This document shows, one piece after another, positions 13,231 through 26,440 of a stretch of 64,000 nt of DNA. The stretch is taken from NCBI GenBank assembly GCA_023512835.1, contig CM042092.1:12538498-12602497 (forward strand), given 5' to 3'. The translations under genes and the position numbers were made by a program. A model generated the notes under the pieces. The model saw only the letters and a list, made by a program, of their open reading frames with translations, had not been told where the DNA came from and did no database searches. Within the stretch, counting starts at the first letter, position 1; the number at the start of each line of letters is the position of its first letter. This DNA comes from Taxillus chinensis. Taxonomy: Eukaryota; Streptophyta; Magnoliopsida; Santalales; Loranthaceae.

Positions 13231-14147
13231 TAAAACAAAACCTATTTATTTAAAAATTAATTGTAAGAGTAAAATAATACGCACACAAGTCTTTTATTGA
13301 ACACTAATGAGTGCTAAGTGATTCTAATTATTAAATAATATATTTTAGCTGTTAAATTAAATTTGTTGATGACTAAATATTAAATGAGTTAAATACTAAT
13401 CGAGTTCAATGTTTAATAGTTACTTTATATATAACATTTTAAATTAAAGCAATAATTTTACGAATGTTGTATGTCTGCCAGATCAATATTTCAACACCCC
13501 CCCTCCCCCAATTGAACATATCAACTGCTCAATTTTTGAACGAATCAATTTTATTCAGCTAACAACAAAAACTCTGTTATCACTAGTGGTTCTACTGATT
13601 TGTATATATGAATTCAATGCTTAAGCATGCGCTGTATTCGTCAAGGCTATAAAAATAAATCACATTAAAACTCACTTTATAGGCAATCACAATTGATTTA
13701 CACAACCATGTAATCTCACTTTTTGACTATTTCGTGGTTTTGTTTTCTCTATTAATATTATATGTGTGTGATGTACCGTTATAGTAACAATTGTCAGTAA
13801 GGTCTTCCTCCCGCGAAACATTAAAAAAAAAAACAAAAACACAAATTAATGATTGCCCAACTAGTAGTAATTGTGCTGCTAATACGTTGTTTAATTTTGC
13901 CAATTAAATAGTGAATAATATTTTTTTAATAGAATACACAAATTATTGGGCAAAATATAAAAATAGAGGAAAAGAGACAAAAAGAGTTTAATTTGAGAAT
14001 AATTTTTGTATATTATAATGATAACCACAATAAACATGGGTACATCATAAATATAATTTCCGTGTACTTACAAAGTCCCCAATTACTTTTTTTTACAACA
14101 ATGTTATTGTTATTAGAATAAATCTATTTGTAATCTCTAAGGATTGC

Positions 14148-14252
14148 ATATTGCATGTCTTTTGTATTTTTATTAAAATGACATCATTTTGATTAAAAAA
14201 ATTTTAATCAAAAATATATCATTTTGATAAAAATACAAAGAATCTGTAATAT
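14148..14252. repeat. Foldback hairpin, ~50-bp arms with near-zero loop
   Basis: The block at about 14158-14199 (TCTTTTGTATTTTTATTAAA and on) is the near-perfect reverse complement of 14202-14241, ending AAAAATACAAAGA. Weaker pairing extends outward to about 14148 and 14252. A transcript across it would form a long hairpin. It could be a MITE of the foldback type or a source of small RNA; no known miRNA sequence was recognised in it. Confidence 0.65.
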
Positions 14253-15722
14253 AGTTTCCAAAATAAAAACTGCAATAGTAGCATTACTTTTGTTATTATT
14301 TGTACTCTCTTTATAATCTAAAATTTAACTAGGATATATTTTTTTTTACCCATCCCCCACCCTCCCCTTTGGCTTCTCATTCTATTTGTTGGCGCTATCA
14401 TTTCGTCGATAAGAGTCTTTGGGTCACATTATCATCCAATGGTATAGTCTTTACACCCATCATAGAATTTCTCTGACTTCTACCTCTTTAACCCTATGGT
14501 TCTTTGCAGAATTTAAGAGAATGGTCAATTTCTCTTTTTAAGTGACAACATCAATCAATTATATTTCTTTTATAAAAATACACTACTATGCGAGACAAAA
14601 GATTGAAGTTAGGATTACGAATCTATCTTTCGTCTACTCACTCTGAGACTAAAATAGACAAAAAATTAGAGTTGAGATTACGAATCTATTTTTTATCTTA
14701 AATAAACTGATATATATATCTCGTAATGATTAACTACAATTAGAGTAAACTATAGAAAAAACAATTCATCATCGCTACCATTACATCAATGTTAACAAAA
14801 AAGATAATGCAACTTAATTTGCTGTAGAATCCTATATTCCTATAGATGTATAGATACAATTTTAAAAATATTAAATAGGACATTGGAAGTTATAGTGTGG
14901 CCAAATGTTTTTGTTTAAGAATGTAAATTTATTTTATTAAGTATAATAATGTTATATTATTTAGGTTAAATAATTTTTATCATATTTATTTAAATTAATT
15001 ATAGTAAATAAATAATTTTTAAATTTTAATGATTAGCTTACTTAAAACAAAAGACGTATTTAAACTCAATACATTGAAATTAACTGAGAGAAATAAATGG
15101 TGAAAAATTGATAAATAATAAAATAAATATGTCAAATTATTGAAAAGTAAGATAATTAGCCTGTCATTTTATCAATTAAGTGGCATATGATAGGTGATAA
15201 ATAAATAGAATATTCAATTAATTAGAATTTATAATTATAAAATGTATTTTTCTATTTATCAAATTGTGATTGGTTAATTAACGGTATAAATAGACCCGAA
15301 TATTAAGTCATTCTACCACAAAAATTTTAGATATCTCTCTCTTTGACGAAGCTTTCCGTCACTGCCGCTGAAACCCACGTGAGCACTAGATTTACAGTAG
15401 TTTGCATTGTGAAACCTACCTAGCGTCACTAGAAAGAAGATAGCATAGGGGGAGAAAGTTTTTTTTTTTTTAATAAAATTTATGTTGTTTGCCACTCGAC
15501 TGGAACATATCGCCGCCAAGGCACATGTCCGTATGCCTTTGGTGTCCAAGGTGCTTACTCTTTGCCCTTGCACCAAGGCGTTCTAGCGCCATGCCTTTTC
15601 TGCGATGTCTTGTTACCTAAGCGACTTAACGTTGGTTCTACATGAGCATTCCACATAGTCACATAGATACATGCATGTTATATGAGGTTAATATGTTACA
15701 AAATATGTGAAATTGCTTGTAA

Positions 15723-15790
15723 GATATATATCCATATGGTACAAGTACATGAAAAAGATATATATCCATATGGTACAAGTACATGAAAAG
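15723..15790. repeat. 34-bp tandem duplication (2 copies)
   Basis: GATATATATCCATATGGTAC plus the next 14 bases occurs at 15723-15756 and again, with only the last base changed, at 15757-15790. The near identity points to a recent slippage duplication. Confidence 0.9.
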
Positions 15791-18700
15791 CTTATTGATC
15801 GATGGTCAAGACATACGAGTTCACTTTGAGTGCTTTTGTTGAATTGACAAGCGATATCATACGTTACAACTTACAATAAAATCTTACTTATATATGTTAT
15901 TATAATCTCAGCGCATAATAAATACTCTTGTCCGATAATTTATTTATATGTCCGTCTGTTTTTCGTTTTACATTATTATTGTACACGTGTGACATTTATA
16001 ATCCCACGCCATGTTGAAAACCGTGTGGCAGGGGAATCTAATTGCCTCCTCGGGGGAGCGCAGCCATACAATGAGGGTGGCGGCTGCATGCACTTTCAAC
16101 AGCCTGGAAACAGAGACGCAGGCGGCGGGGGGGCGGCAGGGGCATGGTCCCCCCATTTTTTCTTAAGATTAAAATATTACTTTAACTCATTACAAATATT
16201 TATATAAAATTATATAATTATTAAAAATGTTATTTAATAGCATAAAACTAATAATTTTAAAAAATGAATAAGCGTGTAATAATAATATAGTCATAAAAAT
16301 CTTATCCTCGTGTGATATTATCATCTTTTCTAACGGTATAATGATACAATATTTAATATATATCATTAAATATATAAAATATATATGAGATATCATTATA
16401 AAAATTATTTTCCGTTCATTGATATAATGTAATATATTATTTTTATTGTCTAATATATATTTAGTATATTTAATATACTCAAAAATTTATCTAGTATTAC
16501 CAATCATTATTATATCTAATAATTTTATGATTAAAGCATGTTTTTTAAGTAGTTATTTTCTAATAATTTTTTTATATAATGTTTTCCTTCCCATTTTAGG
16601 CCAGTATATCCTAGAGGATAAGATATTAAAAATATATATATATAATTTTAAAATTTTTATTTATAAATGAACTATTATAATATTATAAAAAAATAAAAAT
16701 AATAGAATTATAATTTTATATTAGCATGACAATAATATATAAAATCTCAGTATTAATTATATAAAATCTTTAATATAAAATTATATAGTAGTATTAATTA
16801 TAATTTTAAAATAATAATTTTTAAATACAAATTATAATAATTTTAGTAATTTATATTTTGATCAAACCAAAGAAGCAAAGCAGACGAAAACGATCACGAA
16901 AGTACCAAGAAATTACTACGTGACTACTGACTTATGCACTACAAGTGGTCCCACTCTTGGGTTCGTGCGTCCCATCTCATCTCATGCCATGCACGCCAAA
17001 TGTACCTGCGGCCCTTTGCCCTCTTTCTCCCTCTCCTTTTCAGTTCTCACGACACGACACGACGTACGATACTTGTCGGTCGTCCACGCCATCTGTGTAC
17101 TGAACCCATCGCTTCCATTGGCGGAAGACATTGATTCCTAGATTCCATTCCTGAAGAAAACTTTAATTTCCACCAATACTTCGCATTGAAGGAAAAACAG
17201 AAAGAAAGAAAAAAAAAGAGGAAATAAAGGGACGACTGACGACAGACCTAATTAGAAAAAGACCAGGGTCGTTGCCCATTACTCATCAGAGACGACTTGG
17301 GTTTTGTTGGCCCGCAAATTAATTAGCATGTGATGTAAATATATCATGTATTTACATCATGTATATATTATTCAAATTGTGGTAGATCGCCGCCAACTCT
17401 CTCTACCAGCCATCATAGGTGGCTAGGTGCGGTCATGGGGCTTGCTTAGGCGTTACCTAATTATTATGATTGTCACTCACTTGGACGAAAATATTGACTC
17501 AGTCAGTCCTGGCCGAAGTGGCCACGGAAGCCATCCCCCGTTAAGCCGAGTGACATGCAGTCGGGATTCATAGACTTTTTCAATGTTTTAAATTTCAAAT
17601 TCTACCTACAATTATCACTGTACTTCACTAATTGTAATGACTAGACTTTTTCAATGCATTCTGTTGACTTTCCACGCACGTACGCACACTCCAAATATGC
17701 GAGTCATAATTAGTCCCGGACTATGTACTAGCTAGGTATATATACTTTCATTGAGGGTAATGTTAACAAATTAAATTAGAAAAAACTAATTTAAATTAAT
17801 TTTTTTTTAATTTAATTTTTTTTAATTTAATTTGTGTACAAATTAACTATTAAATCACCTAAAATTTTACACGTTATATGAATATTCAATATAACAATTA
17901 ATTTTTAAAATAAATATTAATTTAATATCAAAATTATTCATATTTTCACGATAGTAACCTAAACTTGCTATCCAACAAATTTGGATTCTAATATATTACT
18001 AAACAGGCCCCAAAAGACTAAATAAACTTTGATGGAAATATGAGTTTCTAATTAACTTTCAAACTTTGACAAGTTCAAGTATCGAGTCTGTTTGACGGTG
18101 ATTTCTGACTCGGATTATTAGACTCCATATACTATCAGGTTGAGAAGGCTTTCTGATTGACAAAGGTTTTAGCTTGAAAAGAAAACTGATTTGATGATAA
18201 AATCAAATGTTAAAGTCAAATTGAATGCTTAAAAACTTGGTCAATTAATGAAAGACTAAATATGGTGTCAATTAATTAGTCCAAGCAAGAAGTTAGATCT
18301 AAAGATCAAAGGGAAGTTTAAATGCTATGTGAGGGTGTGAAGTCCAAATTAATGACTTATGAGTTAGAGTTCCTCAAAAGGTATGTTAGATATAAGTGTC
18401 TAAGAGCCATATTGCTCGAAGGCCATATTAGATTGAGACATTGCTTTTTTGAGCTAGTTCAAGGACCAAGTCCAAATGACAAATTAGTTGCTTGAGATTG
18501 AGTGACTAATATGAAGATCATGTTAGAAATGGTGATTACGAAATTATGATATAGACACCTTGAATGAGGGATTGACTGTCCGAGTACAAATCTAGTTTCA
18601 ATGTCAATTAGAGTCCACACATTATTAATTCGAGAGCAATTTTAGAACTTCACAACATGGGTTGACTATATTTGAGTTTTTTAAAGCATCTATTTCATGA

Positions 18701-21700
18701 TGATGCTTATTATTTTATTTGCTGGTTTGAAAGATTATTATGATAAACTACCCAAACGGGTGATGTGCTATTATCTAGATGCTTGTAAACATACTATAAT
18801 ATTAATTGAGAATAGCAAATTTGACGGAATATTTTAAGTCAAACTTAAGAAGAAAGAACCTATGATATTTTGATGACCAATACTTTAATGCAAAATGTTT
18901 TGGGTGGGTAGGGTTTGGGAGCTATTATTGTAAAATTTTAAAAACAAATCTTAAAAAAATCTTATATATACTATAAAATTAATATTAAATATTATAAAAT
19001 TTTTGCACGTTGGTATGGAGGAGGAGTGAGAATATTATGCTTCACATACTAAATTACTTATTCATCTTATTATTATTATTATTATTATTATTATGGTTGC
19101 ATCGAGGTTCCACATGAAATTATGAACTCAAAAAGTATGAAAAAAAAAACACCCCTATGACATTATAAAACGATATGGTTTAGCCCCATAAACGCCATCC
19201 ACAGAATATGGGGAATAATGCCAATAGTGGCCTGGAAATGGGATTAATATTGAATTTGCACCGATTAAAACTTTTGCCCCAACATCATTCAAGGAAGTTG
19301 TCCTGCAAAGTTTATTATTATTTTAAAAAAAGTTAAGGAAAAAAAATTTAAAAATTAAATTATGAATATTAAATTAGTGTCAATTGTGAACTTATTTTGT
19401 AACTTCAATCGACGAGAATAACACTAGAAACATCGAACTTTAACATCAGTTTGGTAGAATCGGATATAAATATGAGTTTGCTTACATGTCACGTTATTGT
19501 CGGCTTTGGGCTCATTATATTATATGGCTTTAAAATACATCGTGACATTTAAGACATTCTTTTTTATATATGTCTTGACTCTTTTTTCCATGTAGAATAA
19601 ATATTTCAATAATATCTTTTAGGTATTTTTTTTGTTTTCAAATGCAAATTTAATTTGTGTATGAGACTCAATTTATTTTAATTTTTTTAATCTTTTGGGA
19701 ACTTTATTACCTACGTATATTTCCTAATGTTTGAAGGATTTAATTTTAAAAAATAATTCTCTTTTATAAATACATTATCTCTTACTAAACAAATTTTGTT
19801 TTACAAAATAAGAATTTTAAAAGTAAGTACTATAAAGTAAAAAGTAACAAAATTAAAACACAAAACAGAAAACACATATCAACCATTTAAATAATCACAA
19901 ATAGTGAATTTGGACGAAGTTGGAATAAGTTAAAACTTACACTATTTGATTGTTTATATATAAAAAAAACTCGTGTACGCGTGGAAAAATATATGACATT
20001 AAAGTTAGTTAATTTATTTTGATAGCACCTTGAATGTATTTTATTTTGATAAATATTTATAATTTAAAAAAACTAAAATTAAAAATTAAATCCTTAAAGT
20101 TTAAAATTGGTATTAGCTTTAATTAACTATGCTATGATAACATCTAGTGTTTGCATATAAAAGGGGTGAATATTCCTCTGCCACAGTGGCCAGTGCCCCT
20201 TTGAGACGTCTTCCTTGTGCCAGGCCTTTTCTTCCAGCTCAGCATCACATGCTATTGGCTCTTGTTGTAGGCGTCTCCTCCTGCAGCACCGCCAGTATGC
20301 CTTGTGGGCTACACGCAATATATGCCAGAGTAGACCCATGACGGTTCTTTTTACCACCACCCCCAGGGACCAACTGTAATCTAAATAATTGGAAACAACC
20401 CAAGGATTGATTTGTACAAATTGTAGTAGGTTGGGTTCCGTCATCCCTGCTACCAGTAAATAAAATAACATGATTTCAAATATTTGGTGAAGTGCTTGTT
20501 TCAATTTAGCCTAATAGACACTTGTGTGAGCTGCTTCTTGCGCTTTAAGGCCCGAGCTTATCAAACACTACCCAGTGCACATCTCCCTGATATTTCAAAT
20601 TAATGGATAACATATGCCCTTGACCTCACGGATGGAGCGGGCAAGGCAGCTATACTTTTGCTTAGGAGGGAGGAAATATAGTGGTTTTGGTAAAGGCCCT
20701 CACTAGTCACTAGTATTTTGCTTTTGAAACTCTTGATGGCTTTTTTCTTTTTCCTTTTTGCTTCACCCTAGCATTGTATTGTGTGCATCTTTGCTTTTGC
20801 TTGTGAATCCTTTGGGACGCCATGCCAATGCGGACGTGGACAAAGTGGCTTACAGACAGATACAAGAATTGCCAGATTCTTAGGTATTGAATACCATCAC
20901 AATTGTTTGTAGCCCTTCATTTTGTTTGGTCAGCCACATTTGTTGGAAAGGTTGCGAAAAGAGGCCATAGAAAGGCCACACAAGTGGGGTACCAGACAAA
21001 CCCAGAGAGCGAGGAAAGTAAGGATAAAATATTTTTAAAAGCCCCCCATACAATTTCATCATGCTTTGGATTGTGAGAAAATGAAATCAGACCAGAACCA
21101 CTGGAATCCGTGGAAAACTATCCTGTACTCAAACGGAGTTTCGTCCTCCATTAATTTTATAAAGTTATTTTAAAAATGCATTTTATTCAATGGTAAGTAT
21201 AAATTAAATTTTATTCAATGTATTTGACTCTTCGAAATAATAATTTTTTTGGTTTAATAACTTGCTTTTTGAAAATTCACTTTTATTACTTCTATTTTAG
21301 TTATTTATTAATTAAAACATTTATTTATTCAAAATTTAACATTTAAAATAAATATGATAATAGAAAAATAAATATAAAATTAAATTTAGGAAAAAATATA
21401 ATATTTTAATAAATAAAGAGTAAATAGTATTAAGTTAATTTATAAAATTATTATTTATTTTAATAAAATTTTAACTATTAGATATTTTTATTAAATTAAG
21501 TTTTCAAACTAATCAAATAAATAAATAAATACAGACTAACATAATATTTTTCCACTAATTTGTCATGAAATTGTCCAGTCTTGTAGTGCCCCTTAACAAG
21601 TTGTTTATCCTTATAAAAATTAATTTATCCAAAAGCATCAAATTTTGATTTAACATTTTCCTATGGCCATTAATACGAAAATTAATCACACGTGTGTATA

Positions 21701-22595
21701 TCTACTCTGTATTGCTGACACGATTTTAAAGACATTTGGCAGAGTGAGTGATTCACTAATTATGGTAAAGGTCGATATGAGATTTATGGCAAACCAGAGC
21801 CCATTTCACACTCGGGGAAACAAAAGAAGAAGAAAAAAACTCATGTTTTATTTTATTTAAATTGGCAAACGTGTCCAATATTGGGCCCAATATTGGGCTT
21901 TATTGTGAGCGTAATGGATGGAGGCTTCTGAGCGAGAGTCATGGTAGCAGATAATAATAATAACCAAAATATATCGTGATGGCCTGATTATAGGGCCCGT
22001 ATTCATTCCTGAACTGTACGGCCCATTATATAATCACATTCAATTTCGTTATTCGAGGGCAAATTATATAATCATCATTTCCGTTACATTTATATTTAAA
22101 AAGAAAAAGAAAGAAAGAAAGCATACTAACGGGAAGGGTATTTCATGAATTACATACAACCAGAAGGCAATCAATTTACAATCAATTTACACGGTATAGG
22201 AGGACATGTTTCTAACCTTTCAAAATTACTGTGCCGTGCGTTGATTTGAGTTTGACCACTTAAATCGAGAAAATCAATCAAAATGCACTATATCAGGTTT
22301 TGCACCACCACCACGTGGTGATTGTATATGTATACCAAAGCTCAACTCACAAGTCACAGATTAATGAAAAAAGAAGCCAAAGCAATGCTATATCTAAATA
22401 GATTGTGTAAGTAAATTATATAGAATCACTCTCATTATCATTCGTTATTATTTTTATTTTATTTTGTATATTAATATAATTAAAGAGATAATAGTATTTT
22501 TATGCGTACTACCAATACAATCAAAACGGCTTCAGATTTAAATGGACCAGATTAAACCTAATACGTGATATGAATTTTTGAATCTAATCAGTTTA

Positions 22596-22865
22596 TAGGG
22601 ATGATAATGGGATGAGTTTGGGACGAGTACTTACCCTTACCTCGAACTCCTCTCATTTTAAAAAAACTTGTCTTAAACTCATGATGAGTCAGGCAAACCT
22701 GCCACAAATACATCTAGGCCAAAAACCCATTCCAATAGGGTTGGGTGAGGTAGATAGTGTAATTCGTGAGTATGTACTTAGATTGGTCAACCCTACTTGG
22801 AATCCATCCCATAGAAGAAAACCTGTCTAAAATGGAGGACCCAATGTAGGTTCATCCCAATTTAA
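22596..22865. mobile_element. hAT-type MITE remnant (one end recognisable)
   Basis: TAGGGATGATAATGGGATGA at 22596 and the following GGGACGAGTACTTACCC-type text are a diverged version of the end and body of the element at 60414 (TTGGGATGGCAATGG, GGGACGGGTT, GGTACCC). The right end is not clear and no 8-bp target duplication was found, so this is a decayed or truncated relative. Confidence 0.45.
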
Positions 22866-25225
22866 AAATAATAACAGTTTAAAAACTATAGGTTCATAGT
22901 TATTTCTAAAAACTATTCTTAATTGTATCTGTTTTCAAATTTAAACTAAATTTTATAAGGACTAAGGAAACTTAAATAAATTTTTAAAATTTTTAAATCT
23001 ATTTTATTATTTGTGTCTATTATATATTATTATTTTTATTTGTTATGAAAGCTAATTTTTTAAAATATATATATTTTAAAAATATATTGTTTACTTCTAT
23101 TAAAAAAATTATTTTAAATTATAATTCAATACGAACTCTAACAGAAATAAAAAAATATAATACATAAAATAAAATTCATACAAAATAAGTCTTTAGAAAT
23201 AAATTTTAAAAATATCTATAGAACTTATCTATTTTGAAAACTAACATTTAAAATAAATATTTTTAAAATAAATGTGAATATATAATTCTTTTAAATTAGT
23301 TATCAAATTCTCAAAATATTTAAGTTTGAGTTTTGATCGTGGATTAAGCATGTAAACAGTTGAATAACAATTAGTCCACTTTATTGACCAAGTTGTTATC
23401 CTCAATCATAGCGCATCCAATTATATATATCAGCTCCCCATGTAAAAGGGGAAGCAAGCAACAATATTTTCCCCGCGGGTAAAAAATGAGGAAGCCAACT
23501 TTTATGTTCCCCTGATGCGATGAATTATTTAAGCTTTTGTTTTATTTTATTACTGAAAGTATCGTTTTTGAGGCACATTTAAAATGTCATGTGGCGTTAT
23601 CAAAGAGAGCTCCTCACATTGGGCCTATAATGCTGGCAAATGTGCGATGCATGTTATGGCTCAGCTAGTGTGTCGGTTGCTTTCGGCAACAATCAATCAC
23701 CCAAGCTTGATCCATCTATAGCATAATAACAATACGAGTTTCGGGTCCCCCCCTCCAATGACCATTACCCATATTTATGGTACACAGCTCCACAGGTTAA
23801 AGGACATTAGTAAATAGTAACCTCTCTGGTTGTCCTTCCCTCGCCCAGATTTCCAGGATATTGGATTCAAACAAAAATTCACGGAAGGCAAGGACCCCAA
23901 AATTTGGAACTTCTCTATCAATATTTTGTCTGTGGCATATTGTCATATTCATTTAGTGCCTAGTGGGTTTTGACATGTGACAACACCTCCTCCATACCAG
24001 TTTGGTTATATTTGGAACAACCAATGCTATTATTCAAAAACACTCGAGCACGGGGATCGATAGGTAGGATCTCTGAATGTGAATCATATACCATCTCGAT
24101 ACTATTCAGAGGCCAGTCACCCATGACCGTGCTTAAATTTCGACATGCCAATTTTAAATCCCAACATGTCCTATGGGTGTTTATAGTTTTTTTTTTTTGG
24201 TTTCATAATTTTAAATTTTATTAGAATTTAAGTTTAAATTTTAATAAGAAATAGTATTTTAAAAATAGTATTTTTCTTAAAACTACTCATAAAAATTAGT
24301 AGAAAAAATAAAATATAGTAAATCAATGTAATAAAGTAAAGGAAAGAATTAAAAAAATAAAATAAAATAGAATTTAAAACAAATTAAATCTAGATTTAAA
24401 AGCAAAAAATAACTTAAATATGTTTTTTCAAAAACAGTCACGTTATTTTATTTAGAAAGTAAGTATATCAAATACAATTTATTGATCAAATTTTATTTTT
24501 CAAAACAGAATCCCGTTTTGGGTTTTCGTACCAACCATATATATGTTTGGATTTTGATTCTGTGAGCATATATATCTCCTTTGATACTATGTTAAACTTC
24601 AAAAGTTTTTACCATAAAATCAATAGATAATAGGTGAATTGATAATAAGATCATAGTAATTAATTGTAAAGTTAGATAATTTTTAATATATAATTGGTAT
24701 GGTATAATTCTCATTCAAGTGACCAATAAAATATAAGAATTTAATGGGGTTTTTGTATTTGATTTTGCATGGTTTTTAACCCACTGAAGCAATTGGTAGC
24801 GATTTTCTGAGCTGGGTATAAAGAAGGATATATAAGACTAATTGTAAGTAACTCATGCAATATGTGATTTGATATCATGTTCCTTTAAGGATTTGGATAG
24901 TAGAAAATTCTCATATTAGAGTATCTAGTATAATTATACTTTTCTTATAATTTAAGAAAAAATATAGATTTATCAAAAATTTATTTACATCAGGTTCTCT
25001 AAAATAGGATATAAGGATATGAAATAAATAGTAAATTTCTATATTTAGAGATTTACTATTCATCCATAAATATTTTTCATATAATTTTTTAATATATATT
25101 ATTATACTTGTAATATTTTTATTGATAATAATAAATAAAAAGATAATAAAGATGATATTATATGTTTTATACTTTACCTAATGTATAATCTATAGATATC
25201 TATTTAGTTAACGCTTTATGTAAAA

Positions 25226-25262
<37 letters not shown>

Positions 25263-25748
25263 TTTAAAAATAACTTGATCATTTACAATACTTTTTATTA
25301 ATGAAAATTAAAATGTTATAGATTAGAATTTGAAAACTTTGAAATATTTATTTGTTTAATTTTATGTTGGGAAAATGGGAATACATTTAGTTTGATAAGT
25401 AAACAGATTAATAGACAACCAATTTGTTTGTTGGTTCAAGAGTGTACACAAATATATATATGTGTTCATCCATGTGTTCACATGTTCACAAATATTAACG
25501 TACGCATGAACGATATTTTTATTCAAAACTCAATGCTTGGTTTATAATTGAGAAATCAAATGAAGGAATACGCAAATCTAATTGCTTTACTCAACTTGAT
25601 TCATTTGCGGCCAAGAATGAAGTGAGCAATTATTAAAAACCTCAATTGAGCGATCGGTATATTGGTGGAGGCGCAGACAGATGGACCGAGGACTTGATTT
25701 GAGTGGGGGCCGGCGGCCGCGCGGGATGGCGACTGTCGAGGACGGCTG

Positions 25749-25766
25749 CACTGCATGCATGCAGTG
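25749..25766. other. Perfect 18-bp palindrome containing CATGCATG
   Basis: CACTGCATGCATGCAGTG reads the same on both strands and holds the CATGCATG RY core recognised by seed-type B3 transcription factors. It lies in a small GC-rich island with no gene nearby, so a regulatory role is unsupported. Confidence 0.4.
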
Positions 25767-26163
25767 ACTGAAAAGCAACCTCGTCGCGACCTATGAGTCG
25801 TGGTCAGTTGTGACGTTTTTTTCCCCTCCTTTTACTGAAGAAATGAATACAATTTGCTTATTTAATTTGATTCTCACGTGGACTAAAACAATGAATGAGC
25901 TATTCAGCAGGCTTTTTTTTTTCCCACTCTCTCTCTCTCGCTCCAACGTAGTACCCTTCTCATCATCTAAACTTTCTTAATTTGTTGCAAGGCTGTGTGT
26001 TTTTGTTTTGTTTTGTACGTTACGTTTCATAGGTAGCGATTAATATATATATAATATATATTGGTATTTTATATGGTGAAGGCCTGGGGCATGCATGACG
26101 ATCATCGTTCTCAACTTTCAGTGCTGCAGGAGTGTTTGCTTTAATATATAGTTAACGTTTTAG

Positions 26164-26166
<3 letters not shown>

Positions 26167-26198
<32 letters not shown>
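26167..26198. repeat. (AT)n microsatellite
   Basis: Pure alternating AT run of about 32 bases. Similar runs lie at about 25230-25257 and 28763-28792. Confidence 0.9.
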
Positions 26199-26201
<3 letters not shown>

Positions 26202-26386
26202 CATCCCTGCTCAGCGAAATTAAATTATACCCTTATCTTTTAAATATTTAAAATGACAAAATTTATTATATCTATATATTAAATTATTATTATTATTACT
26301 TTACTAAAATAGTAAAAATAATATAAAATTTTAAAACATATATTATTGTTAACATTATAAATTAATATTAACATAATAAATTAATA

Positions 26387-26390
<4 letters not shown>

Positions 26391-26439
<49 letters not shown>
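26391..26439. repeat. (TAA)n microsatellite
   Basis: An uninterrupted TAA/AAT triplet run of about 16 units, within a wider AT-rich block. Confidence 0.9.

Positions 26440-26440
<1 letters not shown>

Noticed and set aside
18160..18660. Candidate LTR of a retrotransposon
   Set aside because: No paired LTR, primer-binding site or polyprotein text found nearby.
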